The notes beneath the pieces are model-generated. The model saw nothing but the letters and a program-made list of their open reading frames with translations. It was not told the DNA's origin and did no database searches. From positions 1 to 64,000 of the forward strand of contig JAAWKH010000001.1 of the NCBI GenBank assembly GCA_022797295.1: 64,000 nucleotides of DNA, read 5' to 3'. Positions within the stretch are counted from its first letter, which is position 1; the number at the start of each line of letters is the position of its first letter. This document shows, in pieces, positions 52,230 to 61,113 of the stretch. The stretch comes from Peptococcaceae bacterium (GTDB taxonomy: Bacteria > Bacillota > Dehalobacteriia > UBA4068 > UBA4997). Made by a program: the position numbers and the translations under genes.

Positions 52230-52238
52230 GGGGGGGGG
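52230..52238 (+). repeat. Nine-G tract at the ribosome binding site of the antiporter gene
   Basis: G9, then AT and seven T, precede the TTG start at 52245. The G run itself serves as the only purine-rich binding site. Homopolymer runs this long slip during replication and would change the spacing to the start codon. Confidence 0.75.
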
Positions 52239-52244
52239 ATTTTT

Positions 52245-54518
52245 TTGAATGAATTGCCGTCTTTGGTAACTGATTTGGCGCTTATTCTGATGTTAGCCGG
52301 TCTAACTACATTGCTGTGCAAAAAGCTGAAACAGCCGTTGGTGTTGGGCTATATTCTGGCTGGTTTTTTGTGCGGCCCGGTGGTGGATTTTCTGCCTACC
52401 ATTGCAGATCAGGAAAATATCAAGCTGTGGTCGGAAATTGGCGTAATCTTTTTGATGTTTGCAGTGGGATTGGAATTTAGCATTCACAAGCTGGTGAAAG
52501 TCGGCTTGGCCGGCATTTTGGCCAGTCTGTTTGAGGTTGTGGGCATGATGGTGCTGGGCATTGGTTTGGGCCAGGCTTTAGGCTGGTCGATGATGAACAG
52601 CGTTTTCCTCGGCGGTATGCTGGCCATTTCCTCCACAATGATTGCTATTAAAGCATTGGAAGATTCGGGCCTGAAAGAACATAAATTTGCCGGTTATGCC
52701 ATTGGCACGCTGATTATCGAGGATATTGTGGCCATCTTCCTGATGATTATTTTAACCACCGTGTCGCAAAGCCAAGGTGTTGGTGGTATGAGCTTGCTGA
52801 TGACAATCGGTCAACTTTTGTTCTATCTGGCGCTGTGGTTGATTTTGGGCATTTATCTGCTGCCTACCTTTTTGAACAAGGTACACAGTTTGCTGAACGA
52901 CGAAATGTTGCTGGTGATTTCCCTAGGCATTTGTTTTGGGATGGTTTGGATAGCCTCTGCTCTGGGCTTTTCCTCGGCTTTGGGTGCCTTTTTGGCCGGC
53001 TCCATTTTGGCGGGCACCGTGCACGTGGAGCGCATTGAACATTTGGTTGCCCCCTGCCGGGATTTGTTTGGCGCGGTCTTCTTCGTTTCCGTGGGCTTGT
53101 TGGTGGTGCCGGCGACTTTGGTGGAATATATTGTGCCGATTGTGTTAATCACTTTGGTAACAATCGTGGGCAAAATCATCTTCCTAACCCTTGGCATGAT
53201 GGCTGCCGGTAAGGATATTGCCACTTCTATCAGCGCGGCTTTTTGTCTGACGCAGATTGGCGAGTTTTCCTATATTATTGCTTCTTTAGGCACTACATTG
53301 GGCGTTACCAGTGATTTTCTTTATCCGGTGATTGTGGCGGTTTCCGTTGTGACCTCATTTACAACGCCGGTGATGATTCGTTATGCAGAGCCTTTTGCTG
53401 CTTGGCTGGCCCGGATTATGCCTGAGCGTTTGCGTGGTGGTTGGGAAAAATATGGTAACAATGATGACGACAGCGCCTTGCAAGACAGTGATTGGCGGGG
53501 TTTTGGCAAAAGCTATCTGGTTTCTTTGTTGCTAAACACGGTGATTTCACTTGGTATTTTTATGCTTGGCACAAACTGGTTGCTGGATTTGGTTAGTCAG
53601 TGGAGTTGGGGCAAACCAGCTGTTTGTTTGGTGGTTGAGCTGGCCATTCTGCCCTTTGTGGGTCAGCTGTTGGTGTTCCGCAATTCATATATGACGGCGC
53701 TTTGGCTGCGGGGGATTAAAAACCGTCTGCCGCTTTTGGTGCTGATGGTGGTGCGGGCCTTGGTGGCAATGTGGCTGCTGTGTCTGCCGATGTATTGGTT
53801 GCTTAAATTCCACCCGGTTTGGTTGGGCCTGAGTTGTTTGGCTTTGACCTTGTTGCTGTTCAAGTTTAACAAGTTTGCCAGTATGTATTTGCGGATTGAG
53901 GCTCGCTTTTTGGCTAATTTTAATGAACGTAAACTGCATGAACAGGGCGATGATTTACATCAAAGCTTGAATGAGCAACTTTTTGTGCAGGTATTTCGTT
54001 GCCCAACAGAGGGAGGCGCCGTTGGTAAAAGTTTGCAGGAATTGGATTGGGGACGGATTTATCAGTTGAAAGCGATTAAAATTTTGCGGGGGCGTAAGCA
54101 TATTAATATTCCAGAGGGTAATGAGCAGCTGAAACCCAATGACCTGATTTGGCTGTTGGGCGACGCTAAGGATTTGGAAAATTTCAATTTCTATTGTAAT
54201 GAGAGCGGCTTGCTGCAAACGCTGGAAAAACCCGCGCTGACTCTGAAGGATTATATTGCTGGGCAAAGCGACGCTACGGTGGGCGAGCAGATTTACTGTT
54301 GTGCTGTGAAAGTGGCCGAGGTTCCTCGCTATGTTGGCAAAAATCTGCGTGATTCCTCTATGCGGCAGGATTGGGGCTGTTTCCTGTTGGGGTTGGAGCG
54401 CAACCTGTTGCCAATTATTAATCCTGGGCCGGATATAGTGCTGGAAGCCGGTGATTTGGTTTGGGTGATTGGCTCAAAACGAATGGGTGAATGTTTGGTG
54501 GCCGAGGGTTTGGTTTAA
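52245..54518 (+). CDS. Kef/CPA2-type monovalent cation:proton antiporter with two TrkA-C domains
   Basis: 757 residues. Twelve or so spans (1-385) of the CPA2 family with FMLFAVGLEFSIHKL, GALLAGS-type motif (GAFLAGSILAGT) and LTQIGEFSYIIASLG. A second membrane patch follows (about 420-540), then two RCK_C/TrkA-C domains (about 575-650 with LKPNDLIWLLGD, and 680-755 with LEAGDLVWVIGS). No TrkA-N nucleotide domain is evident. Probably exchanges K+ or Na+ for protons, perhaps regulated by cyclic nucleotides or c-di-AMP at TrkA-C. Start TTG. Confidence 0.88.
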   Translation: MNELPSLVTDLALILMLAGLTTLLCKKLKQPLVLGYILAGFLCGPVVDFLPTIADQENIKLWSEIGVIFLMFAVGLEFSIHKLVKVGLAGILASLFEVVGMMVLGIGLGQALGWSMMNSVFLGGMLAISSTMIAIKALEDSGLKEHKFAGYAIGTLIIEDIVAIFLMIILTTVSQSQGVGGMSLLMTIGQLLFYLALWLILGIYLLPTFLNKVHSLLNDEMLLVISLGICFGMVWIASALGFSSALGAFLAGSILAGTVHVERIEHLVAPCRDLFGAVFFVSVGLLVVPATLVEYIVPIVLITLVTIVGKIIFLTLGMMAAGKDIATSISAAFCLTQIGEFSYIIASLGTTLGVTSDFLYPVIVAVSVVTSFTTPVMIRYAEPFAAWLARIMPERLRGGWEKYGNNDDDSALQDSDWRGFGKSYLVSLLLNTVISLGIFMLGTNWLLDLVSQWSWGKPAVCLVVELAILPFVGQLLVFRNSYMTALWLRGIKNRLPLLVLMVVRALVAMWLLCLPMYWLLKFHPVWLGLSCLALTLLLFKFNKFASMYLRIEARFLANFNERKLHEQGDDLHQSLNEQLFVQVFRCPTEGGAVGKSLQELDWGRIYQLKAIKILRGRKHINIPEGNEQLKPNDLIWLLGDAKDLENFNFYCNESGLLQTLEKPALTLKDYIAGQSDATVGEQIYCCAVKVAEVPRYVGKNLRDSSMRQDWGCFLLGLERNLLPIINPGPDIVLEAGDLVWVIGSKRMGECLVAEGLV

Positions 54519-54557
54519 GCTCACAATAGCTTTGGGCTAGAATTTGTAAAATTTAAG

Positions 54558-54586
54558 TTGAAATATCACATTTTGCATGATATAAT
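54558..54586 (+). promoter_or_regulatory. Promoter before the Asp23-like gene
   Basis: TTGAAA (54558-54563), 17 bp, TATAAT (54581-54586), leaving a leader of about 145 bases. A second TATAAT at 54664 has a poor -35. Confidence 0.65.
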
Positions 54587-54736
54587 GTGAATAAACAGTG
54601 AATTTGAGCCACAGTGATTGAGCCGACGTTTAACGCGCTCACAAAAATCCTGGTACACTTCGTTATAATAATATAAGCGTATAAATAAAATGGAATAGAC
54701 TAAAATTTAAAATAGAAAAATTCGCAGGAGGTTTTT

Positions 54737-55093
54737 ATGTTGCGTGAATTTAAGACTACTCTGGGAACGGTTGATGTAGCTAAGGATGTTTTGGCCACTT
54801 ATATCGGGCTTTCTGCCACCAACTGCTTTGGTGTGGTTGGTATGTCGTCTAAGACGATTAAGGATGGCTTTGCCACGCTGTTGGGCCGAGATTCAATAAG
54901 CCGTGGGGTGGAGATTGTTGAAAAAGGCGATGCTTTACAGGTGAATGTTTACGTTATTGTAGGCTATGGCACTAAAATTTCCGAAATTGCCAACAATGTA
55001 ATTCAAAGAATTCAGTACAATGTTCAGGAATATCTTGGCTTGCAGCTAGATAGCATTAATCTGGTGGTGCAGGGTGTGCGTATTCTGGACTAA
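54737..55093 (+). CDS. Asp23/Gls24-family envelope stress protein
   Basis: 118 residues, the DUF322 fold: LGTVDVAKDVLATYIGLSA, GVVGMSS, and repeated amphipathic strands ending LDSINLVVQGV. In Firmicutes a protein of this type (YloU) is regularly encoded before FakA/YloV, as here. Role in envelope stress is loosely defined. ATG follows AGGAGG. Confidence 0.9.
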   Translation: MLREFKTTLGTVDVAKDVLATYIGLSATNCFGVVGMSSKTIKDGFATLLGRDSISRGVEIVEKGDALQVNVYVIVGYGTKISEIANNVIQRIQYNVQEYLGLQLDSINLVVQGVRILD

Positions 55094-55105
55094 GGGGGAA
55101 GTCGT

Positions 55106-56848
55106 TTGAGTAAGCTATTGAATATAAGTGAATTTATTGCATTTTTTGTTGGCGCTTCGGCCAATTTGACCGCCAACAAGGAGCAGATAAATGCACTGAA
55201 TGTGTTTCCGGTGCCGGATGGCGATACAGGCACTAATATGGGCTTGACAATGAGTTCGGCGGTTAAGGAACTGTCGGAACAGACTGATATTCCCAAGGCG
55301 GCTGAACGGCTGGCGCATGGGGCCCTTTTGGGAGCCAGAGGCAATTCCGGCGTTATTTTAAGCCAGATTTTGCGCGGTTTTGCGCAAGGCCTGGATGGTT
55401 GTCAGCAGGTGGGAGCGGTTGATTTTGCTCGCGCTATGCAAAAAGGTGTGGAGCTGGCCTACAAATCAGTGATGCGTCCGGTGGAGGGCACTATTTTGAC
55501 GGTGGCCCGCAAAATGGCGGAGGCTTCCGGCGAGGCGGTGGCCGTCAATGCGGAAATGGATTTGGAAAATCTGTTGGAGCTGATGTTGGCCCAGGGACAC
55601 CAGGCCTTGGCGAACACGCCCAACCAACTGCCGGTGCTTAAACAGGCTGGCGTGGTGGATTCTGGCGCCAGCGGTTTGGTGGCGATTTTTGAGGGCGGTT
55701 TGCGCGCCTTGCGTGGCGAGGAGTTTGAGCTTCCCTTGCAGGTGGAGACCAAAGCGGATTTTACTAAACAACAGGCGACTGGCACGCAGAATTTGGTTAA
55801 CCATTACTGCACGGAGTTTTTTATCCACGGCCAAGGCATTGATGTGGAGGCTTATCGCCGTCATTTGCAGGGTATGGGTGAAAGTCAGGTGATTGTTGGC
55901 AATGCTACGGTGGTGAAAACGCATATCCACACGGCGGATCCTGGCGCTGTTTTGAGCTATGCCTTGCAGTTTGGTTCCTTGCACGATTTGAAGATTGATA
56001 ATATGAAGGATCAGCATCGGGAAACTCTGTTGGACGAGGTGGAAAAGGAGCAGGCTCAGACTGCCCAGCCGGAGCTGAAAGCTGAGCCGGAGGCTGTTAC
56101 AGAAGCGTCGGCTGCTGATTTGGCGGGCGTTATGGATAATGCGGCGGAGGCTATGGCTGAGGTGTTTGAGGAGCTGGGGCCTGTTGAGTTGCCTTTGTGC
56201 GGAGCAGTGGCTGTTTCCTCGGGCAGTGGTTTAGACCAGATATTTACAGAAATGGGCGTGAACACGCTGGTTAGCGGTGGCCAGAGCATGAATCCCAGTG
56301 CGGAGGATATTTTGCAGGCTATCAACAACACCACAGCTCAGCAGGTGGTGGTGTTGCCAAACAACAGTAATATTGTGATGGCGGCCAATCAGGCTAGTCA
56401 GCTGGCTGATAAGCCGGTGGTGGTGGTGCCTAGCAAGTTTATTACGCAGGGCATTGCAGCTATGATGAACTTTGATCCGGAAAGCTCGGCAGAGGAAAAT
56501 GCGGAAACTATGCAGCAGGCGGCTGTTTTGGTGCATAGCGGGCAGATTACTTATGCTGTGCGCGATTCTCAGTTTGATGGGCAGGAAATTCACGAGGGGG
56601 ATATTTTGGGCCTGTTGGAGGGCACGATTGCGGTGGTTGAGGCTAGTGTGCAGGAAACAATGCTGAAGCTGCTGCCCCAAATGTTTGATGATGATACCAG
56701 CTTGATAACCCTGCTTTACGGCGAGGGAGTTACTGAGGATGAGGCGGAAGCTGCTGCTGCGGAGCTGGCAGAGAGTTTTCCGGATTATGAAATTGAAGTT
56801 CAGCTGGGCGGCCAGGCTGTTTATCATTATCTGCTGGCTGTGGAATAA
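55106..56848 (+). CDS. fakA: Fatty-acid kinase subunit FakA (DhaL/DAK2 domain, YloV)
   Basis: 580 residues. N-terminal DhaL kinase domain (1-200) with the ADP-Mg motif VFPVPDGDTGTNMG and GARGNSGVILSQI; middle domain about 230-320; C-terminal domain 360-580 with DegV-like features. FakA phosphorylates exogenous fatty acids held by FakB. No fakB is near. TTG start at 55106 follows GGGGGAAG. The order yloU-yloV-recG is conserved in Firmicutes. Confidence 0.9.
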   Translation: MSKLLNISEFIAFFVGASANLTANKEQINALNVFPVPDGDTGTNMGLTMSSAVKELSEQTDIPKAAERLAHGALLGARGNSGVILSQILRGFAQGLDGCQQVGAVDFARAMQKGVELAYKSVMRPVEGTILTVARKMAEASGEAVAVNAEMDLENLLELMLAQGHQALANTPNQLPVLKQAGVVDSGASGLVAIFEGGLRALRGEEFELPLQVETKADFTKQQATGTQNLVNHYCTEFFIHGQGIDVEAYRRHLQGMGESQVIVGNATVVKTHIHTADPGAVLSYALQFGSLHDLKIDNMKDQHRETLLDEVEKEQAQTAQPELKAEPEAVTEASAADLAGVMDNAAEAMAEVFEELGPVELPLCGAVAVSSGSGLDQIFTEMGVNTLVSGGQSMNPSAEDILQAINNTTAQQVVVLPNNSNIVMAANQASQLADKPVVVVPSKFITQGIAAMMNFDPESSAEENAETMQQAAVLVHSGQITYAVRDSQFDGQEIHEGDILGLLEGTIAVVEASVQETMLKLLPQMFDDDTSLITLLYGEGVTEDEAEAAAAELAESFPDYEIEVQLGGQAVYHYLLAVE

Positions 56849-56875
56849 TAAACGAGGTTATAATTAGCTTACAAA

Positions 56876-56906
56876 AAGGCACGATGTTGTTTTGTCGTGC
56901 CTTTGC
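56876..56906 (+). terminator. fakA terminator
   Basis: AAAGGCACGA pairs with TCGTGCCTTT. It separates fakA from recG. Confidence 0.82.
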
Positions 56907-56943
56907 TATATATAATTAGGTTTGGGGTAAATGGAGGTGTGAA

Positions 56944-59283
56944 ATGGCGGCATTGCCTAAGGAAGTGGCGGCAATTTTGCAGGCGGAGCAGCGCCAAGGC
57001 TATTTGGATAGCAGTGTGTTGGGCGGTTTTGGCGAGTGGTTGGCCAGTTTGGCCAGGCAAGAGGTTTATTCCGAAGTGGCGGGGCAACTGCTGGCTTTGG
57101 CTGCGGCCTACACGGAGGCTGCGCTCAACCAGCGGCCGCAAATTTGGCAGCAGGCTCAAGCTCTTTTGCAAACGGCAGCGGAGAAGATTGCGTTAGATGA
57201 CGCCGCATCTCAAAAAAAGCCGGCCAAGTCATCTATTCAAGCGGCGGATTGTTTGCAAACCTCGATTGAGTATCTGAAAGGGGTTGGCCCCAAACGAGCA
57301 GTGCTGCTGCGGCGGCTGGGGATTTACAAAATGGCGGATTTGCTGTTTAACCGGCCACGTTCTTATGAGAGCCGCCCCCAGCCGGTGACTATAGCCGAAC
57401 TGCCAGAGGGCGAGCCAGCCGTTGTTTGCGGCCGGGTGTTGAACAAAACGGTGCTGCGTCCCAAGCGTGGTCTGACGATTTTAAAAGTCTTACTTAGCGA
57501 TGGCACAGGCAACATTGCAGCTGTTTGGTACAATCAGCAACATTTGGAGCCTAAGCTGTTGCCAGGAGTGCGGTTAGCTCTTTTTGGTAAGGTGGAGAGG
57601 CGTTATGGCGGGCTGGAGCTGGCGGTGCAGGATTATGAATTTGTGGAGGCGGAAAATCAGCAAGGCTTTGCTGAAAGCGGCCTGCTGCCGGTGTATGCCT
57701 TAACAGCCAATTTAAATCAAAAGGCAATGCGTCGTCTTATGGCCACTGCTTGGGATAAATATGCACAATATTTACAGGATGGCTTGCCGCCCAGGCTGCT
57801 GGCGGAGCATAATTTGTTGCCGTTGCAGCAGGCTTTGGCTTATCTGCATTTTCCAGAAAATGAACAGCAGGTGGAGCAGGGCCGGCAGCGTTTGGCATAT
57901 GAGGAGCTTTTGGTTACACAGCTGACCGTTTTGGCCAACCGCTTGCCGGAGCAGGAACAGATGGTGCAACGGCCGTCAACGCCGGAGATGTTGCCGCTGT
58001 TTTGCGAGGTTTTGCCATATCAGCTGACGGGGGCGCAACGGCGAGTGATTGAGGAAATTTTGGCTGATATGCAGCAGCCGCGATTAATGCGCCGTTTGGT
58101 GCAGGGCGACGTGGGCAGTGGCAAAACAGTGGTGGCAGCGGCGGCTTTGTATCAAAATTACTTAATGGGCCGGCAAGGCAGTTTGATGGCTCCAACAGAG
58201 ATTTTGGCGGAACAGCATTATCAAAACCTGGGGCCATTGCTGCAAAAGCTGGGTTTGCGTGTTGCTTTGCTGACGGGCGACACGCCAGCGGCGGAGCGGC
58301 GGGAGCTGTTGGCGGAATTGGCGGCTGGCAATGTTGATGTGCTGGTGGGTACGCATGCACTGTTTTCAGCTGATGTGGAATTTGCTCAGCTTGGCCTGGC
58401 GATTACGGATGAACAACACCGTTTTGGGGTGAACCAACGCAATATGCTGCGCCAAAAAGGAGCTTTGGCGGATGTGTTGGTGCTGACGGCCACTCCTATT
58501 CCGCGCACTTTGGCGATGACTTTTTGCGGTGATTTGGCAGTTTCTGTTATTGATGAATTACCGCCAGGCCGACAGCCGATTGCCACTTATGCAGTCAGCT
58601 ACGATTTGGAGCCGCGAGCTTTGGGATTTGTGCGGGCGGAGGTGGAAAAAGGCCGCCAGGCTTATATTGTTTGTCCTTTGGTTGAGGAAAGCGAGGCTTT
58701 GGAGTTGGAATCTGCCATTCAGGTTTTGGAACGCTTGCAAAGTCGTGATTTTGCTGATTTTAAGCTGGGATTGTTGCATGGTAAAATGAAGCCGCAGGAA
58801 AAAAGCGAGGTTATGCAAGCTTTTGCAGAGGGCGAAATTCAAATTTTGGTGGCCACCACAGTAATTGAGGTTGGCGTGGATGTGCCAAACGCCACTGTGA
58901 TGATGATTCGGGATTCCGAACGCTTTGGTTTGGCTCAGCTTCATCAGCTGCGCGGCCGTGTGGGCCGGGGCGGTGAACAAAGCTACTGTATTTTGCTGAA
59001 CAATGCCAAAAGTCGCGAAGCGAGGGAGCGAATTAAAACTCTGACTGAGAGCAGCGACGGTTTTATGATTGCCGAGGCAGATTTGCGCCTGCGTGGCGCC
59101 GGCGAGCTTTTGGGTACTCGGCAGAGCGGCCTGGCAATGTTAAAGTTTGCTGATTTGGCGCGGGATATGCGGCTGGTGGAGGCGGCCCGTGCGGACTCTC
59201 AGCAGCTTTTGGCCAGCGGCGAATATTTGCAATGGCCTTTGGCGGAGGAAGTCCGCCGGAAAAGCGAGCTTTTGGAATCCTAA
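56944..59283 (+). CDS. recG: ATP-dependent DNA helicase RecG with an N-terminal extension
   Basis: 779 residues; usual RecG is about 680-690. Residues 1-95 are an extra helical segment. Then the wedge/OB domain from about 105 (KGVGPKRAVLLRRLGI; TILKVLLSDGTGNIAAVWYN), Walker A GDVGSGKT (about 388-395), DEQHRFG, TATPIPRT, and helicase motifs V-VI (TTVIEVGVDVPNA, QLRGRVGRG). It reverses stalled forks. ATG follows GGAGG. Similar extensions occur in some Gram-positives. Confidence 0.95.
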   Translation: MAALPKEVAAILQAEQRQGYLDSSVLGGFGEWLASLARQEVYSEVAGQLLALAAAYTEAALNQRPQIWQQAQALLQTAAEKIALDDAASQKKPAKSSIQAADCLQTSIEYLKGVGPKRAVLLRRLGIYKMADLLFNRPRSYESRPQPVTIAELPEGEPAVVCGRVLNKTVLRPKRGLTILKVLLSDGTGNIAAVWYNQQHLEPKLLPGVRLALFGKVERRYGGLELAVQDYEFVEAENQQGFAESGLLPVYALTANLNQKAMRRLMATAWDKYAQYLQDGLPPRLLAEHNLLPLQQALAYLHFPENEQQVEQGRQRLAYEELLVTQLTVLANRLPEQEQMVQRPSTPEMLPLFCEVLPYQLTGAQRRVIEEILADMQQPRLMRRLVQGDVGSGKTVVAAAALYQNYLMGRQGSLMAPTEILAEQHYQNLGPLLQKLGLRVALLTGDTPAAERRELLAELAAGNVDVLVGTHALFSADVEFAQLGLAITDEQHRFGVNQRNMLRQKGALADVLVLTATPIPRTLAMTFCGDLAVSVIDELPPGRQPIATYAVSYDLEPRALGFVRAEVEKGRQAYIVCPLVEESEALELESAIQVLERLQSRDFADFKLGLLHGKMKPQEKSEVMQAFAEGEIQILVATTVIEVGVDVPNATVMMIRDSERFGLAQLHQLRGRVGRGGEQSYCILLNNAKSREARERIKTLTESSDGFMIAEADLRLRGAGELLGTRQSGLAMLKFADLARDMRLVEAARADSQQLLASGEYLQWPLAEEVRRKSELLES

Positions 59284-59394
59284 AAATTTTTTGCAAAAAT
59301 TTTAATTTGGCTGTGGCAAAATGTTGAGCTGCCAGGTATTAATATTAGAACGGGCAAAAAACAAGAAAATAAATTTGATGGAGGTAATATTAAT

Positions 59395-61047
59395 ATGAAA
59401 AAGATTAGAATTTTTTGTGCAGCGATGACGATAGCTGTGATAGGTACATTTGGTGGAGTGGCATTGGCTGCCGATAACACGCTGAAAGATGTGGATAACA
59501 ACACGCAGCAGAAGCTGCCTGCCTTTACAGATGGCACGGTGGCTGCGGTTGAGCAGCAGGAGGTGCAGGTTGCAATGTTAAGCGGTTTTGCGGAGATAAC
59601 GGAAATCGCGCCGGCGGAAGTGGACGCTGACTTTATCGTGGTGAAGCCGGAGGATGGCAGCTACCCGGAAATTCGCCTGAATATTGGTGCGGATACGCTG
59701 TTGCTTTCCAACAAGGATGGCAAGGCTGTGCGTTTGGCGGATCTCAAGGCCGGCGACCGGGTTTACGTTTACTATAGCCCGGCGATGACTCGCTCCATTC
59801 CGCCGCAGAGCTACATGTCGCTGTTGCTGACGGATGTGGACGAGGGCACCCCAGCCCGTTTTTGGACGGCGGAGGCTGTGGAGGCCGACGTTAGCGGCGA
59901 TTTGGTGATCACCACTGATAACGGCGGCCTGTTTGTGCGGGTGCCAAAGGACGCTTGGCAAAATGCTGATGATGCTAAAATCAAAGAGGGCGACCGCTTT
60001 TTAGCTTGGTATGATATTGTAGCTTTGTCCTATCCGGGGCAGGCCACGGCTAACAAAGCAATGCTGTTGCCGGTTGCTGATGTGCAGACTCAAGACGCTT
60101 CAGCAGAAACTTCAGATACAGATGATTTTGCAGCGGTTGACCCTGTTGCCAATGTGGTGACAACGCTGGCTGTGGTGAAAGAGGTTGTGAATGAGGATGA
60201 CATTCATTATCTGTTGGTGGAACGCGGCGAGGGGCTGGGTGATTTGCAGCTGAATTTTGCCACGGAGGGCGAGAATGCCGCTTTGTTGGTGGACGCGCAA
60301 ACCGGCAAGCTGACTGATTGGACGGCTGTAAAGCCGGGAACCAAGATTATGGCCGGCCACAATGCGGCAACCACTTTTAGCCTGCCGCCGCAGAGCTGGT
60401 TGAACTATCTGCTGGTGAATGTGGATGAGGAAAATCCAGTGCACTTGTTCAAAGTGGAAGAGGTGCAGGACGGCCGCTTGTTGGTTAATAACGGCGGTTT
60501 GTGGATTAGCCTGCCAGAGGATTATGCCGGCGACTCCCTGACCGAGGGCGACACTATTTTGGCTTGGTATAATATTGTTCTGGAAAGTTATCCTGGCCAA
60601 ACCACAGCGACTAAGCTGGTGAAGTTGGCGGATGTGCCGGAAACAGCTAACACGCCTGTAGCGCATAGTGGTGTTGCTGATGTAAAAGTTCAGGCTAGCA
60701 AGCTTTTGCTGGACGATATGGTTTTCACTGATAAGGTGCATTACACCAACGGCAAGGCTATGGTGCCGGTGCGTGCGGTGGCTGAGGAATTGGGCTTTGA
60801 TGTGAAATGGGAGGCTGCTAAGCAGACTATTCATTTAACTAATGGTAAAATTCAGACCAATTTGACTATTGGCAAGGATAGCTATTACTATAGCACAGCT
60901 GTTACCGGAATGGTTGGTATGTCCGCTCCCACCAGTTTTGGTGCAGCGCCGGAATGGCGGCAGGATGGCATTTACGTGCCAGCAGACCTTTTTGATATGC
61001 TTGGCGCAACTGTTACTATTGACGGCGATACAATGGAAATTAAATAA
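59395..61047 (+). CDS. Secreted protein with two internal repeats and a copper-amine-oxidase-N-like domain
   Basis: 550 residues. Signal peptide 1-26 (VALA|ADN). Two related modules of about 150 residues (roughly 55-225 and 255-425) share PPQS-x-x-x-x-LL-x-x-VDE and GD-x-x-LAWY-x-IV-x-x-SYPGQ. A C-terminal domain (about 455-550) has the stalk-type KVHYTNGKAMVPVRAVAEELGFDV found in many Clostridia and Negativicutes surface proteins. Function unknown; likely envelope-located. ATG follows GGAGG. Confidence 0.8.
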   Translation: MKKIRIFCAAMTIAVIGTFGGVALAADNTLKDVDNNTQQKLPAFTDGTVAAVEQQEVQVAMLSGFAEITEIAPAEVDADFIVVKPEDGSYPEIRLNIGADTLLLSNKDGKAVRLADLKAGDRVYVYYSPAMTRSIPPQSYMSLLLTDVDEGTPARFWTAEAVEADVSGDLVITTDNGGLFVRVPKDAWQNADDAKIKEGDRFLAWYDIVALSYPGQATANKAMLLPVADVQTQDASAETSDTDDFAAVDPVANVVTTLAVVKEVVNEDDIHYLLVERGEGLGDLQLNFATEGENAALLVDAQTGKLTDWTAVKPGTKIMAGHNAATTFSLPPQSWLNYLLVNVDEENPVHLFKVEEVQDGRLLVNNGGLWISLPEDYAGDSLTEGDTILAWYNIVLESYPGQTTATKLVKLADVPETANTPVAHSGVADVKVQASKLLLDDMVFTDKVHYTNGKAMVPVRAVAEELGFDVKWEAAKQTIHLTNGKIQTNLTIGKDSYYYSTAVTGMVGMSAPTSFGAAPEWRQDGIYVPADLFDMLGATVTIDGDTMEIK

Positions 61048-61063
61048 GCAAACCTATAATATA

Positions 61064-61103
61064 AAAATCCCTTTGTCTGGTTGCGCCAGGCAAAGGGATT
61101 TTT
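61064..61103. terminator. Shared terminator between convergent secreted-protein genes
   Basis: AAAATCCCTTTG pairs with CAAAGGGATTTT with an inner CCTGGCgcaaCCAG-type stem, followed by T on both strands. Confidence 0.85.
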
Positions 61104-61113
61104 GTTTATTATT

